This document shows positions 43,211 through 55,439 of a stretch of DNA of 64,000 nt, one piece after another. The notes under the pieces are model-generated. The model saw only the letters and a program-made list of their open reading frames with translations. It did not search any database and was not told the origin of the DNA. Origin of the DNA: Rhynchospora pubera (taxonomy: Eukaryota; Streptophyta; Magnoliopsida; Poales; Cyperaceae); NCBI GenBank assembly GCA_028095005.1, contig CM051459.1, positions 317,380,513-317,444,512 of the forward strand, read 5' to 3'. Made by a program: the position numbers and the translations under genes. The first letter of the stretch is position 1, and every line of letters begins with the position of its first letter.

Positions 43211-44740
43211 GTACCTCGATCTCCTAATTCCCCTTTTCTGTTACTTCTTTTCCCATTTGAAATCATCGGGAAATATCGGTTGATTTGTTTCTATAGATCC
43301 CAATTTTATGGAGCACGGTTCCGGTGCCTACATTTTTTCGTCACCAATTGTGAGCCGTTCGATCAATTTATGATAAGTGGTCAGGATCTCATATCGTTCT
43401 TCTGTTGAAAAAATAAAAGAAAAATTAAAATCCTCGACGCCAACGGCCACCATTCTCTGGTGGCTCGAGTCTTCTCTTTTTCCCCGTCGCTCTCTCCTCT
43501 CGGCCCGCCCATCTCTGGCTCTTGACCTTTCCATAGCTCACCCGGGCTCTCTCTCCCTTCGCGTCCCTTGAGTTACCTCTCACTCTGCATCCCTCGACCA
43601 GTCGAGCTCTCTCCTCTATGCTCTATCCGCCTTGTCTCCCTCCTTGCATATTCAAATCCTAGATATGACCTCTACCATCGACAAACACAGACATCGTGAC
43701 CTTTATCATGTGAAAGTTAGCATGGAAATGTCGATGAGGTATTCTTAATTTTCTTTCTTAAAAAGTAATAGAATTGTAGATTATGTTGATTTTATGTCCA
43801 TTAATTTTGTATTGATGATATATTATTTTGTCCTATATTACTAATTGGTTATAGGTTAAACCAACAACTTGAGTATTCGATGCGCCATCTTTGCTTTGCT
43901 TTCTATTATCCAATCACTTGATACAGCTTATTATAGTTGATGCACGTATCTTCTAACCCTGAATTATTAAGGTTCATTTAGCAATTACACATCATGTTCT
44001 GGTCAATTGATTCCTTGAGTGACCTCCATGTAATGATATATGCTGATTGAGGTGTCGCAGCGTTATGTTGGTGCAGGGTTCCTGCGAGGGACTGGTACAA
44101 GGAGCTGACAAATGAGCTGGTACAAGGAGCTGTGCTGGTATAAGGGTGGCTGACAACCGCACATACACTAGCTCAATCAGCATTATGAGTTGATACATGC
44201 CGGGCTGGTAATGAGTTGATACAATGATACTCCAGCGGTGCCTTGAGCAATTCCCCTCCTTTACTTGGCGTGCTGTGTGATAAAAAGATAGAAATAATGA
44301 ATAAGTTATTGCACGAAAAAATCATTTTCTTTGTTTTCTTCTATGCTCTCTTTCCAACCAGAACTGTATGTACTTAATGTACCTTCATTGTTGTCCTCTA
44401 TGTGCTTAATGTTCCTTCATTGTGATTATTTCTCATTGAAATTGTCGTAAATTTGAGATTGTAATAAAAAACTGAAATGTGTTACATTCCCCCCCCCCCC
44501 CCCCCCCTCGAGAAGCTCATTAATTTGGAAATCTTTTTTTTTAATACTTTTGATTGTTGTATCCATTTTTAGATATATATTTACAAGAGCATTTTCTGAA
44601 CTTCCTTCTCAAAAATTTGAATGAAATTTAACACGTACGAGTCAAAGAATCCAATAGTGTTTTAAGTTGGTCAAATAGTGAAAAATAGTATATATGTTGG
44701 ATATGGTTTGCAAAAAACCAGTTCTTAGAAATACGATTGT
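43211..44740. other. Possible intron and intergenic DNA
   Basis: 43430-43640 is CT-rich (ctctcctct and similar) and may be a leader or an intron of the exon at 43111. A run of about 19 C lies at 44488-44507. A ttgagcaattcccc motif near 44246 resembles one end of the gggaattgct MITEs. No coding gene is supported. Confidence 0.35.
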
Positions 44741-45232
44741 AATTGATTTACACATTTTTTTTAGAGTAGGACTTGATAGAGGCTATCAAGTGACAAAAAA
44801 TAAAAAGAAGAGGAAAAAGAAAACAAAAGAAAAAATCAAAGAAAATCCAACGGCAAGCTGAAGAAAGAAAAATTGAAGAGACCAAAACATCAGCAGAATT
44901 TGTCGAATAAGCTGTGCTGCATCAAAAGCCAGTGTAGTAGAGCATCTACTCCTCTTTCTTCTTTCCTGAAGATCCTATTATTTCTTTCTAACCACAAAGC
45001 CCAGAGAGCAATGAAAGCAACAGAAGCTTTGCAACCGGCATTGCTTGAAACGCTAAGAAGGAGCGCCTCTCTTACTATGTCCTGCACGCTCTGAATGTTT
45101 GAGGAAAAGAAGTTTGGGAACAGTCCTCTGATCCTATTCCACAGTTGAACCGCATAAGGACAAAAACAAAAAATATGTGAAGGCGTTTCCAGAAAACTTT
45201 GTTTGCAAAGAGCACAATTGATTTACACATTT
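44741..45232 (-). mobile_element. 5'-truncated L1-type LINE
   Basis: The 17-bp duplication aattgatttacacattt flanks the insert (44741-44757 and 45216-45232). The tail is plus-strand poly(T) at the left, so the element is on the minus strand. The minus-strand frame 45087-44890 carries FIALWALWLERNNRIFRKEE, the conserved end of plant LINE reverse transcriptase. Confidence 0.85.
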
Positions 45233-45449
45233 GTTTCACAAAATTCATACTAGACGAACAAGGAGAAGAGGAAGTGGCAGAGAGAGAAGAACACTCTAAC
45301 TTGAAGCTTTGTTAATTTTTTCATTTATTCATATCATAATATGTAATTTGTTATCAGTGATTTAGTTTCTCTAATAGATTAGTTAGTCATCATATGCGTT
45401 CAGTTAGTATCTCTAAGGATCATTTTATTTCATTATGTATTACTTTTAA

Positions 45450-45875
45450 AATTCAGTGTTACGAATACATCTAACTGAACACATACACAATTTAACTTCA
45501 TCTCTTGATGTGCTTAACTGAACACAAAACACTATAAATCTAAATTACGGATACATCTAACTGAATACAAACACAATTCTTCGTCCTTTCAGATGATTAA
45601 CCGAACACAAAACACTATAAATCTAAATAACAGATATATCTAACTGAACAAATATACAATTTTAAAACAACCCTTTAGGAGCTTAACTGAACACAAAACA
45701 CTATAAATTCAAATTACCGATGCATCTAACTGAAAACATACACAATTTTAAGACATCCCTTAAAAAATTTAACTGAACAAAAAAACTTAAAATCCAAATT
45801 ACGGATGCATCTAACTGACACACATACACAATTTTGAAACAGCCCTTGCGGAGCTTAACTGGACACAAAAACCAA
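45450..45875. repeat. Tandem array, five copies of ~85 bp
   Basis: The marker at(a/g)catctaactga recurs at about 45465, 45551, 45634, 45720 and 45805, a spacing of 83-86 bp. Each unit also carries acacaaaacactataaat and a cacaattt block. Copies differ by substitutions and small indels, so the array is not recent. Confidence 0.85.
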
Positions 45876-45884
45876 TTCATTTGA

Positions 45885-45955
45885 TGACGTCAGCGTCCAA
45901 AAATTTTTCCTAAAAAAAATTGATGACGTCAGCATGCAGATTGATGACGTTAGTA
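45885..45955. repeat. Triple ttgatgacgt(c/t)a repeat
   Basis: tgatgacgtcagc, tgatgacgtcagc and tgatgacgttag lie close together straight after the 85-bp array. TGACGTCA is a palindromic bZIP-type site. No gene start follows nearby, so a regulatory role is unproven. Confidence 0.45.
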
Positions 45956-46097
45956 GTAAATGTCGTTGAAGCTCAATTTGGCCTGTTGGATTGTATTCGA
46001 TGGTAATTTATTGGATGGTGCATATCACACTTGGTATGTATGGCATGTGAAGTTGTGAACTGTGAGGAAGGTAGGTAAGGTAGAGTAGAAAGTCTAA

Positions 46098-46254
46098 GGC
46101 ACCGTTTGGATAGGTGTGGGAAGAAGGGAAGAAAGGAAGAAGTGGGAAGAAGTATTGGGAAGTGTGTAACTTTGTGAAGAGTTTGGATTGTTTATAATTT
46201 TTTTTCTTCTTATTCCTTCTTCTTCTTCTTTCTTCCAACGATCCGAACGCACCC
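46098..46254. mobile_element. Tourist-like MITE, copy 2
   Basis: Ends are ggcaccgtttggat and gatccgaacgcacc with ctaa on both flanks, consistent with a TAA target duplication. The middle reads gtgtaactttgtgaagag as in the other copies. Confidence 0.75.
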
Positions 46255-46285
46255 TAAGTGCCAACTACGTATAAGAAAGGCCTGT

Positions 46286-46560
46286 AGGACTAGGGTTGCA
46301 AAATGACCGAGACAATGGCGCAAATGAGCTGTTACGTTAATCGTTTCGTCTTATGCGACGAAACAGATTTTTTATTTCGTTGATCGTTTCGTCCAGACGA
46401 AACGGTCGAAATTGATGAAATTTTCGTGATTTACACATGGACGAAACCGTTTCATTGTTTCGTTAACCGTTTCGTCCAACCAAACAAAATTATGTTGTTG
46501 TTTCATTAACCATTTCGTCCGGACGAACGAAACAAAAAACAGTTAAAACGACTTCCTTTA
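46286..46560. repeat. cgaaacgg-rich hAT-like element
   Basis: The region starts agggttgcaaaatgacc and is filled with gaaaccgtttc / gaaacggtc motifs in both orientations. It resembles the element at 33788-33995. Right limit and target duplication are unclear. Confidence 0.4.
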
Positions 46561-46659
46561 CAACAAGGGCATGGACAGCTCAGGTCCAACATACTAATAG
46601 CCCAAAATTCTATGGATCTCACTTAGTTTGTTACCCTTTTGTAACCACAATATCACCTT

Positions 46660-46945
46660 CTATATGCAGTTATGCCTGAAAACGGTGACCGATTCGACCG
46701 TCTTTTCGTTTCGTTTCGTCCAAAATAAAACGAAACGGTTAAAGATTTTGGTTGCGTTTCAAAAATGAAACAGTTGATGCAAGCTTGAAATGGTTCCGTC
46801 CATGTGTATTTTCGTGATTTCGATCGTTTCCTCCAAAACGAAATGGTTAACATAAATGACAGTAAATTTTGTGTTCAAAACACAACGATCAACGCAATAG
46901 TCTATTTGAGTGGTCGTTTTAGACGGTTATGCACCCTATATGCAG
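46660..46945. mobile_element. hAT-like element, cgtttcg-rich
   Basis: The direct repeat ctatatgcag flanks the region (46660-46669 and 46936-46945). Ends are gttatgcctgaaaacgg on the left and gacggttatgcaccc on the right, an imperfect inverted repeat. An 8-bp part of the direct repeat would fit hAT target duplication. Confidence 0.55.
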
Positions 46946-46949
46946 TCCA

Positions 46950-48180
46950 TTTTCAGAAGAACACCATATGACTAAATTACTGAAAAAGGAAAGCTAGTTC
47001 ATGTGCTAAATATAATTCCAAGTCCTTTGTCCATGTCGATGTACATTAATTTTTTTCTTTTGTTCCTGTAGGGAATTAGACCGAATATAACTATATCTTT
47101 ATATTTTTTGAATTTTTAGAAACAATTGTTATTTGACAGTTCAAAAAATCGAAAATTGTACAAAATAGTTAAAAAAAACTGTAAACATATAAATTTTGAT
47201 CTTCGATGAAGTAACAATGAAGACCTCAGTAAAGATTTAGATAGGTTATTTCAAATTTTCAAATTGAAATTTGATTGCATTTGACATGGCACGTTGTAAA
47301 ATATATTTGAGTGTAGCATTTATATTTTATAGTTTTAGTCATCGCTACAAGGTTTTACTTCGTTAGAAGTTTCGAGTATTTAGTAGTTTGTAATTGTAAA
47401 CTTGTTTCAATAATGAAACAGGGTGCTTTTTTGCATCAGAAAGTGTTCATAATTAGAAAAATAATTAAATGCAATTTAAAACCTATAGTTATATTTAAAT
47501 ATGATTGAGTTATTTGATAATCCAAAAGAGCCAATAATGAGCATTTTAATTTTCACCTGTGATACCAAAAAATAAAAGAATTTAATATAGAAGTTAAAAT
47601 TAAGTTCCAAATTCAAAACAGGACAAAAAAAATCAACACATGGTAGTGCCAACCCGTACCAAAAATCGCGGGTCACACTCACACACCGTGCACCATGCAA
47701 AATTAAAGGAAGACACTTCAAATCATGACCGTAGATCGGTCCAAAGGCGCTAATCAATTGGTCTTGATACGGTGTCCGTAGCAAAAGAAATGCACCATAC
47801 TTGATTGTCTTGGATCAAAATGTAACAAATATTCAGATACAAATAGCACGTTCAAATGGTGCAAATCTCGAGTTTGACTGTATCATTCGGCCAATCAACA
47901 AAATAGCCTGAAAACTTTCTTTGTTGATATATATAAACTCACATACAAAAATAAAATTATTATCAATTGATCTTAATATTATAAATAGGGTTTAATTACC
48001 TCCAATTATTATTCTTTTATTATGACTACATAAAGTCATATAAATATCAACACCCCTATAATTCTTTTTCTAAATTTTGTTTCATGATTAAGCGTTAATA
48101 TAATCACAAACCACTATCGATCACTCCTAGCTACAAGCACAATTTCACAAACTGTAATAATTTCTTTTTTTTCCTATGAT
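46950..48180. other. AT-rich intergenic DNA
   Basis: No gene is supported. The minus-strand frame 47784-47476 is open for 102 codons but has no recognisable domain and lies in low-complexity flanks. Confidence 0.4.
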
Positions 48181-48181
48181 C

Positions 48182-48482
48182 CTTGTAATCAGGGGTGTCA
48201 AACGTTCCGTTTCAGTAACGTAACATAACACAAGTTACATTTTTTTTTGTTATGTTTCATAAAACGGAATAGTTTTTCGTCTCATTTTCTATTCCGTTCT
48301 TCTTTTTTCATTGATTTCATCCAATTTTCGATAAATGGAACACATACGTTTACCGATACTTGTTTCGTTTTCATTTCATTTTTTGAAATAAAACTAATTT
48401 TCCATTCCGTTTCTATTCTGTTTTGGATGGAACGAAACGGAAACGTGCGAAACGTTATGATATTGACACCCCTACTTGTAAC
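48182..48482. mobile_element. hAT-like element with caggggtgtcaaa terminus
   Basis: The element 48190-48474 begins caggggtgtcaaacg and ends attgacacccct(a), a classic hAT-type terminus. Flanks are cttgtaat (48182-48189) and cttgtaac (48475-48482), an 8-bp duplication with one mismatch. The interior is rich in gtttcgttttcatttc-type repeats. Confidence 0.75.
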
Positions 48483-49270
48483 TCTCAAGCGTGACACTTG
48501 GGGTCGAAATTATTTTAAAGAAGAATTTGTACCTCTAAAATTTTAATAGGAAGAAAGATTTATTTTTTATTTTAATAAGAAACAAGTAATTACCTGTTTA
48601 TAAAATACATTATTCTTTCTCATTTAATTACTCGTTTATAAAACGAGTAATAAGACTACGTTCCCGTTTTATGAACGCGTTACTTTCTCTCTCGTCGAAA
48701 ATCTTTGCGAAAACAGTAAAAATTGGATGGAAAATTGTGTTGGGTGGGCCCCATTTTTTTTTTTTGCTACATCGATTCAATAACTGGATTGTACAGTTGT
48801 GCGACAATAGTAGTGTGATGGCTTGTGTAGTTCTGTGACTCTTCATATTATAGAACGGTGAAATTATATTTTACCCATTGCTGATATTTTGATGGTCATC
48901 AAAAATAAAAGTGAAAAAATTACAAATTTTATTTGCATATGATTAATATGATTCCTTGTTTGGAGATCTGTTTCTGTCAAAGTTAAAGATGATTAATATG
49001 ATATAAAATATATATCTGACGGAAAACTTTTTTTTGTTAATTTAATCATAAATGAAAAAATTGACGCTGATTAACAAAAATAATTGTTGGCACTGGATAT
49101 TTCGAAATTTTAATATATTTTATATTTGCATCATATCGGTCAATACATAAACCCCATATATAAAACATTCTTAAATTAAAGAAATTTTTTTCTCAAAAAA
49201 AAAAAATTAAAGAAATTTAGAAAATATCCCTTGTAATCAGTCATATACCCTTGTAATCTTGTCTAATTAG

Positions 49271-49542
49271 AAATATCCTCTCTAATTTTTTTTTTGAAAT
49301 AAAAAAGACCCAAGCAGGGGCACCAGCTTCATTAAGCAACGTAAAAAATCAAACAGCCTTATATGGAACTCTGTTAAGCAGAGTTCCATATCTAATATTG
49401 AGAGTAACAGCCAAACGGGACTCTTCTAACCAAGAGTACCTAGCACAAAAGTAAGACAAAAAAACTATCCATCTAACATGCACACAAACAGCAGCAGGTA
49501 AACAAGTGTTTAAAGTCAGAATCAGAAAATAGCACAATATCC
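49271..49542 (-). mobile_element. Nested LINE-like insertion
   Basis: The repeat atatcc(t/c)ctctaat flanks the insert (about 49272 and 49530), with a plus-strand poly(T) tail at the left, so the copy is on the minus strand. It lies inside the left arm of the 3.6-kb element and interrupts its match to the right arm. The minus-strand frame (49537-49349) codes a retroelement-like tail but no diagnostic motif is visible. Confidence 0.6.
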
Positions 49543-50549
49543 CCTCTAATCTTTAAAATTGGAAATATCCCCTCCTAATCATTGTCACTATAGAAATTTA
49601 TCCTTTTGATTAATTTTAACAATATTTTTATTCTGAAAAATTAATTTTAAAAATCATGGACTAAAATGCCCCCTAGCCTATCTGACCATTAATGTTATTA
49701 CGATTCCCAAATGATTTATTTCTAGTAATAGTCCAAAAATTCTTGGTCCTTGGCCCGTTCTTTGGAAGACCGTCCTAAAATCCAGACCGGACTGGTCCTT
49801 CGAAGGGCTTTTCGATGGATAAGGATGTAGAAGGGCCGGATTTTGAAAGAGTCGGGTCTAATTTTTTTCAAAGACGGATGTTGAAGGATCGGGTTTTGAA
49901 GGGTCGGATCCGACCTAATCCTTCAACAGTAGAAGGGATTAAAAAACTACTGTTGAACGATTAGGTCATGATGGAACGATAGAGATTAAAAAACTATTAA
50001 AAAAATTAAATATTGGTATTATTTTAGAAGGACTAGAAGGGCCAAGGACTTATAAAGGCCGGATTTTCAAAGGGCCGGTCTCGTATTTCAAAAAACAAAC
50101 CCGTCCAACCCGTCCCATCTCGACCCTTTTTCTTAATCTTGTCCGATCCGGCCCTTCTATCAAACCCGTCAAGTCCGGTCCTTTTTCCTTTCACTATTTC
50201 TTTCCTCTAAAATCCAAAAAATTAAAAAAGGTGGCCTTCATATTCTGACCCATTCGCTTGGAACTCTTCGAACTTCTTATAACCCCTGAACAAAGCCTCT
50301 GTTATTCTTTGTATTCAATCGCTAGTGCATATATATCTTAGGCATATACAATGTCCAAGTTGAATTAACAAGGTATAATAGTCAGTATTAGTTTAGCATG
50401 TGCTGGTATTTAGAGAGGTTCCCTATTAAATTAGTTGTGGAGGATCTGGATTGACTCGATCTAGTGAGCATCAGAAATTTAATTCGATAAAAATTATAAT
50501 ACAGAAATGTGTAGAATTTGAAATTTCTGAAACATCATATGAACTAATG

Positions 50550-50855
50550 CAATCTTACTTTTTTTTTAGAGAACCAGGTAGAGGCTACCAAGTAAGAAAG
50601 AAAGAAAAAAAGAAAAAAAAAAAAAAAAGAAAGAAAGCAAGTGAAGCAGAAACAGAGATCTACAAGGCAGACAAGGGTCAGCTCTTGTATCAGTGAAGCA
50701 AAACGGCACACAATTAGCAATGCTTAAGAAACAAACTCTGCTGGGAAGTAATCCAATGCAACAAAGCCTCAGTGCTTCTGGCAGCCCCTCTGAAGATGCG
50801 ATTATTTCTTTCCAGCCAAATGGCCCACAAGACAGTTAAAGAGACAATCTTACTT
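50550..50855 (-). mobile_element. 5'-truncated L1-type LINE, nested
   Basis: An 11-bp duplication, caatcttactt, flanks the insert (50550-50560 and 50845-50855). Plus-strand poly(T) marks the tail of a minus-strand copy. The minus strand encodes LWAIWLERNNRIF, the LINE reverse transcriptase C-terminal motif. It sits in the core of the 48506-52126 element. Confidence 0.8.
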
Positions 50856-51499
50856 GTCGTTCTCTCATATTGCACTAGTAAATTGGCACACAAGAGATTT
50901 ACAGGTAACGAGAAGAGGATATGTACGAACTAGTACTAGGTCTTCAAGGTAACAAAATTCAGCAATAAAAGATGCAGCGAATTTCAATCAAGTTAAGTTG
51001 ATCTCCCATCGCCAAACAAATAAAAGAATTAAAGAATTAAGAACAATAAGAGAGGAGCCACCGAGCTGTTGGAAAGGGTTTGCTTCTTGAGGTGACTGCT
51101 CCAGGCTACAGCAATTAATTTATAACTAATAATAACGAAGACTTGCTCCTGGAGAAACATCGATCAGATCGAAAAGGTTCGATGCAAGTGAATGAGTCAG
51201 ATGGAGAATATTGTATCTTATTCTGATTTAGAGGAAAGAAATCAGGCGTAAAATCATAGGCAGATTAATCGTCGTATAGGTATAGGATGGGGCATTTCCG
51301 TCCATGATTTTCAAAATTAATTTTTCAGAAGAAAAATATTGTTAAAATTAATCAAAAGATAAATTTCTATAATGACAATGATTTGGAGGGGATATTTCCA
51401 ATTTCAAAGATTGGAGGGGATATTTCCAATTCGATAAGATTGTAAGGGTATATGACTGATTTTTCCTAAATTAAATTTGTTTTGTAACAATTGGTATCA

Positions 51500-51770
51500 T
51501 TCTCCATGTAGACCAAATTTTTCATTTTTTCGAAAATTTTAAGTATTTTTCTGAAATTTTAGAAAATCGTTAATCTAATTGGTTCTGAACCATTCAAAAA
51601 CATCAGTTTTTAAAAATCCGAAAAAATACTTAAAAATTTCGAAAAAATAAAAAATTTGGTTTGCACGGAGATTTCAATAGGGAGATCATATTGAACGGTT
51701 TGGATCGGTCATTTTGATCTAGATCTAGAAGTTTTAGTCGCGACTCACCGTAGCTAAACTCTATATATAT
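51500..51770. repeat. Copy of the gactcacc MITE family
   Basis: The block shares an extended core with 55637-56028: gaaaatcgttaatctaatt, then ggttctgaacc, and a tail reading gcgactcaccgtagc. Only one terminus is clear here. It lies within the right arm of the 3.6-kb element and accounts for a gap in the arm match. Confidence 0.55.
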
Positions 51771-52203
51771 CTTGCAAGATGATATCTAGTTGGTAGACTT
51801 GTGGTTGCACAGAGTCCAAATCAAATATATATTTGAATCATATTCTGTTCGAGCCACGCTATCACTCCCACACAACTACACAAGCCATTTATTGAATTGA
51901 TGTAGCAAAAGATAATGGGACCCACCCAACGCAATTTTTCAGCCACATTTTACTGTTTCGTAATGATTTTCGACAAGAGAGAATAACGCGTTCATAAAAC
52001 GGATAAGTAGTCTTATTATTCGTTTTATGAACGGATAATTACTTGCTTTTTATTAAAATATAAAAAATAAATTTTTCTTCCCATTAAAATTTTAGAGGCA
52101 CAAATTCTTCTTTAAAATAATTTCGGCACTTGGGGTCCATTTCGACCTACATTAATTACTTTTTAGGAAGGGTACAAGCTGGTACATGGGCAGGCCTATC
52201 TAT

Positions 52204-52360
52204 GGCTCCGTTTGGATGAAGGTGGAAAGAAGGGAAGAAGGGAAGAAATGGGAAGAAGTATTGGGAAGTGTGTAACTTTGTGAAGAGTTTGAATTGTTTA
52301 ATAATAAATTTCTTCCCCACTTCCCTTATTCTCTTCTTCCCATTCAATCCAAACACAGCC
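52204..52360. mobile_element. Tourist-like MITE, copy 3
   Basis: Ends are ggctccgtttggat and atccaaacacagcc. The interior gaagggaagaag and central gtgtaactttgtgaagag match the other copies. It lies 98 bases from copy 4. Confidence 0.7.
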
Positions 52361-52458
52361 TAACGTACGTCCACAACGGACAAGGAATCATCTGTTTCGT
52401 TTTGCCATTTCGTTTCGGTAATGGTACGTATTAAACTTAAAATTTTCATTAGTACTTT

Positions 52459-52616
52459 GGGTGTGTTTGGATTGTTGGAAGAAAGAAGAAGAAGAAGGAA
52501 GAAGAAGAAAAAAAAATTATAAACAATCCAAACTCTTCACAAAATTACACACTTCCCAATAATTTTTCTCACTTCTTCCCTTCTTCTCTTCTTCCCACAC
52601 CCATCCAAACGCACCC
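52459..52616. mobile_element. Tourist-like MITE, copy 4
   Basis: Ends are gggtgtgtttggat and atccaaacgcaccc, a near-perfect inverted repeat. Its orientation is opposite to copy 3, judged from the central cttcacaaaattacacactt. Confidence 0.75.
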
Positions 52617-52909
52617 TTTTAATATTTCAATTTAAGTGTAGCAGCTAGCACCCACAAATACATGAAGTGGAAATTAATGTGGTACTCTGGTGGTCTTTGG
52701 TGATAATCTTTTGTGTTATTTCATTTATTTAATGCTTCTGTGATATTTTTAGAGACTATAATGCTTTCTATAATGTATCAAGGAGTATAAATGCAAGACT
52801 CGTTACACAAACATAAAGGACATTTTTATGTTCAAATTAACAATTAGTCCAACATGATTTAATCGAAGCACAAACTATAGGGAACCCTTGGCTCCGCCTA
52901 GGCTGTACA

Positions 52910-53165
52910 AAAAAATTTAAAACCCGTCCGACCCATTTAATCGGTCCGACCCGATTCGTATTTTAACGGGTTCAAACATTAATCGGGTTGGGTCGGATTT
53001 CAATTTTAATAATCCGGTTGTATTGGATTAGGTCATAATTTTGTTCTTTATAACCCGTACCTGACCCAACCCGTTTAGTTTATTAAATACGAATCCATGA
53101 CCCAACCCGTACCCGACCCAACCCGTACCCGTTTAGGTCATAATTTAGTTTATTAAATCATCCCT
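52910..53165. repeat. cccgaccc-rich hAT-like repeat
   Basis: The block is dominated by gacccaacccgtacccg and its complement cgggttgggtcgg, again the clustered subterminal repeat pattern of non-autonomous hAT elements. Limits and target duplication were not found. Confidence 0.4.
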
Positions 53166-54850
53166 TCTATTACTCTCAATTCTTATTTTAGGCCTCTCCT
53201 CCGCCGTCACCTCTTTAATTTAGATCTTCTTTATAATTTTTCTTCGTCGTTTGATTTGTTCCATTAGTATTTATTTTCTTAATTTTCTATTTTATTTTTG
53301 TTTTCTCTTTAATTTTTCTTTTTTTTTCAAATATTTGTTAATCATGTTCAGTGATGTCTTTCTCTCATCTTCTATTCTCAACGTTTCTCCTCTCCTCTAC
53401 TATTTTTTGGCTTCTCGCTTTTCTACTCTTCCTTTTTCTGATATTCTCTCCATTTCTTACCTAAACAGTTTAATAAATATATATATTTTTTATTATATTA
53501 TGGTTTCGTGATTGTTTTTTTAGGTTTCTTAACAATCACGAAATGATTATCCTTATTTTTCTTTTTTTTTTCTTCCTTTTGATTTTCAATAATTGTGTGA
53601 TGTTATTATAGTTTATTTGCTTATGTGTGTATTAATAGGTTAGTTATTTGGATTGATATTGTATGATGTTGTAAATTAAAGAAGCGTATATGGGTATGTA
53701 ATATTGATTGTAAAATTTTTATTAATAAAATATTTAGCCTACGGGCCTTTTCCTCAAAAAAAAAAAAACATTTGATACGTACACATTTATTTCCCAAGAG
53801 TGACATAGCAACACTTCAATAGAAACCTAAAGTTTTCCTCAATTATTATCTCATAATTTCTACAAGAAATATTTCTTATAATATGTATTTATTTCTTGAA
53901 CAAAAAAATCGAACAAATTGCGATGATATTTTTTATAATTTTAGTTCAACTTAAATCATAACTATTTTTTTGTTGTTGCCTTTGAAAGAACTAAGAGAAA
54001 AATATTCAGGCAATGTCTAAAGATTGTGAGCTGAGTGAGTATAATAAACCAGATATTATTCCTACATAATTTATATTTTTGACAATGCAAATAATGTATA
54101 AAAATTCTGTTGTTTTTTTGGAAAACAAATAAGAAGGTTTGTACATTAAAAGAAGAAGAATTATTGATCGTTGAAACAAATGAAACCAAAGGAGTAATCC
54201 GCATCACAGTTTACAACAATGATACTATGGTAAAAACCATGACGCATGCACTAATTAATATTACCGGATACTTGTCAAAACTACGTCCAATACTTGTCGT
54301 AGGAAGGAATTGTTGTGACTTGTGAGTCGCAGTCCTTGTGTAAGAACAAAAATGGATCGACAATGAAAAATGGGTCCCACTTCCTGTCGTTACATACTTA
54401 CATTACTTACATCTGGTTTTGTTTGACTATGGGAATGCCCTTCGAGCAAGCAGCGATTTGTACCAAGAACTACGTGGATCGGCAAGTTGCTCTCGGAGTC
54501 TGGGTGCAGTACAGTCAGTACTGCAGTAGACAAATGCGTGCCAATGGCCCACTAGTCATTAGGTCCTCAAAAAAGTACGACACGAGTGGGTCCAAGGCTA
54601 CCAAAAGTAGCGAAGAGTAAAATCAAAATACCGAAAATAGCCCCCGAACAACCCGAGTTAGAGAAAGTTGCGGTTCCATTCTGTGATGTGACGACTTCTT
54701 GATTTCGGGACATCAAATACAAAACCCGGTCCATAGTAATTCAAAAGGATGAGTCCCTCAATTTCGGACCCCACCTCCCGGTCTACAGAGATCTGGTGTA
54801 CTTAAAAAAATATTTTAAATTCTCATTCTGCCAGCGGGCAGCGCCCAGCG
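53166..54850. other. Intergenic DNA with a probable LINE 3' end
   Basis: taataaaatatttagccta followed by a pyrimidine stretch and about 14 A (to 53769) resembles the 3' end of a plant retroelement on the plus strand; its start is not resolved. The plus-strand frames at 54110-54325 and 54315-54620 are open but show no domain. A repeated gcgcccagc is at about 54838-54860. Confidence 0.35.
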
Positions 54851-55439
54851 CCCAGCGATAAACCTTTGGGACTTTTTTCAAAAGGGCTCAACCCCTTATA
54901 ATATTATCTGAAAGGGCCTAAACTGAATTTTGACGTTGGACTTCACAGATCCGAACCCTCATTGTGGAGAGTAAATTTCGATAGACCAATAGACTATTAT
55001 AAATTTTATGCTCAAGAGGAGGGTTTTTTTCTTATTGAGCCTAATCACTCACAAAACCTCAACAAAGAGGCTAGTGCATGCTAATATTTACATGAAAGGC
55101 CAAGGCGCACCAGCCTTGTGCGCCTAAAATTTGCATGGCATTAGGCGCAGATATGATATGCGCCTTTATTCCTTTCCTATATTTCTTGTATAATGTGTTT
55201 TTAGACTTAGAAAAAACAAAAAGATCAAGTCCCATAAATAAAAAGGTAACGTGAAAAGCAATTGTTTATTTTAAAAAATATTTACTTATTTTCTATCCAT
55301 ACATTCAATCAAAGAGTGAATATTAAAAATCTTCAGCTAAGAAAATGAAAATTAAGAATCCATTTAGATTAATTATGTGCATAAATACAAAAATATATAT
55401 ATGTATAACTACATATTACATATGGAGGCTGGCTATATT

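Larger units (their letters stand above)
48495..52137. mobile_element. 3.6-kb TIR element with very long arms
   Basis: The element (about 48506-52126) begins gaaattattttaaagaag and ends with its inverse. The 11-bp repeat cacttggggtc flanks it (48495-48505 and 52127-52137), in the Mutator range. The inverted similarity continues far inward: 48506-48850 against 51850-52126 and, beyond an indel, 49200-49690 against 51285-51475. Two LINE fragments are nested inside (49271-49542 and 50550-50855). The core 49690-50250 is rich in gggtcgga/tccgaccc motifs. No transposase is seen. Confidence 0.75.

Noticed and set aside
44488..44507. Run of about 19 C
   Set aside because: A simple homopolymer; its exact length is likely unreliable and nothing nearby gives it a role.
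53251..53511. 86-codon Phe/Leu/Tyr-rich frame resembling a membrane protein
   Set aside because: It is a by-product of a T-rich stretch, with no start context or domain.
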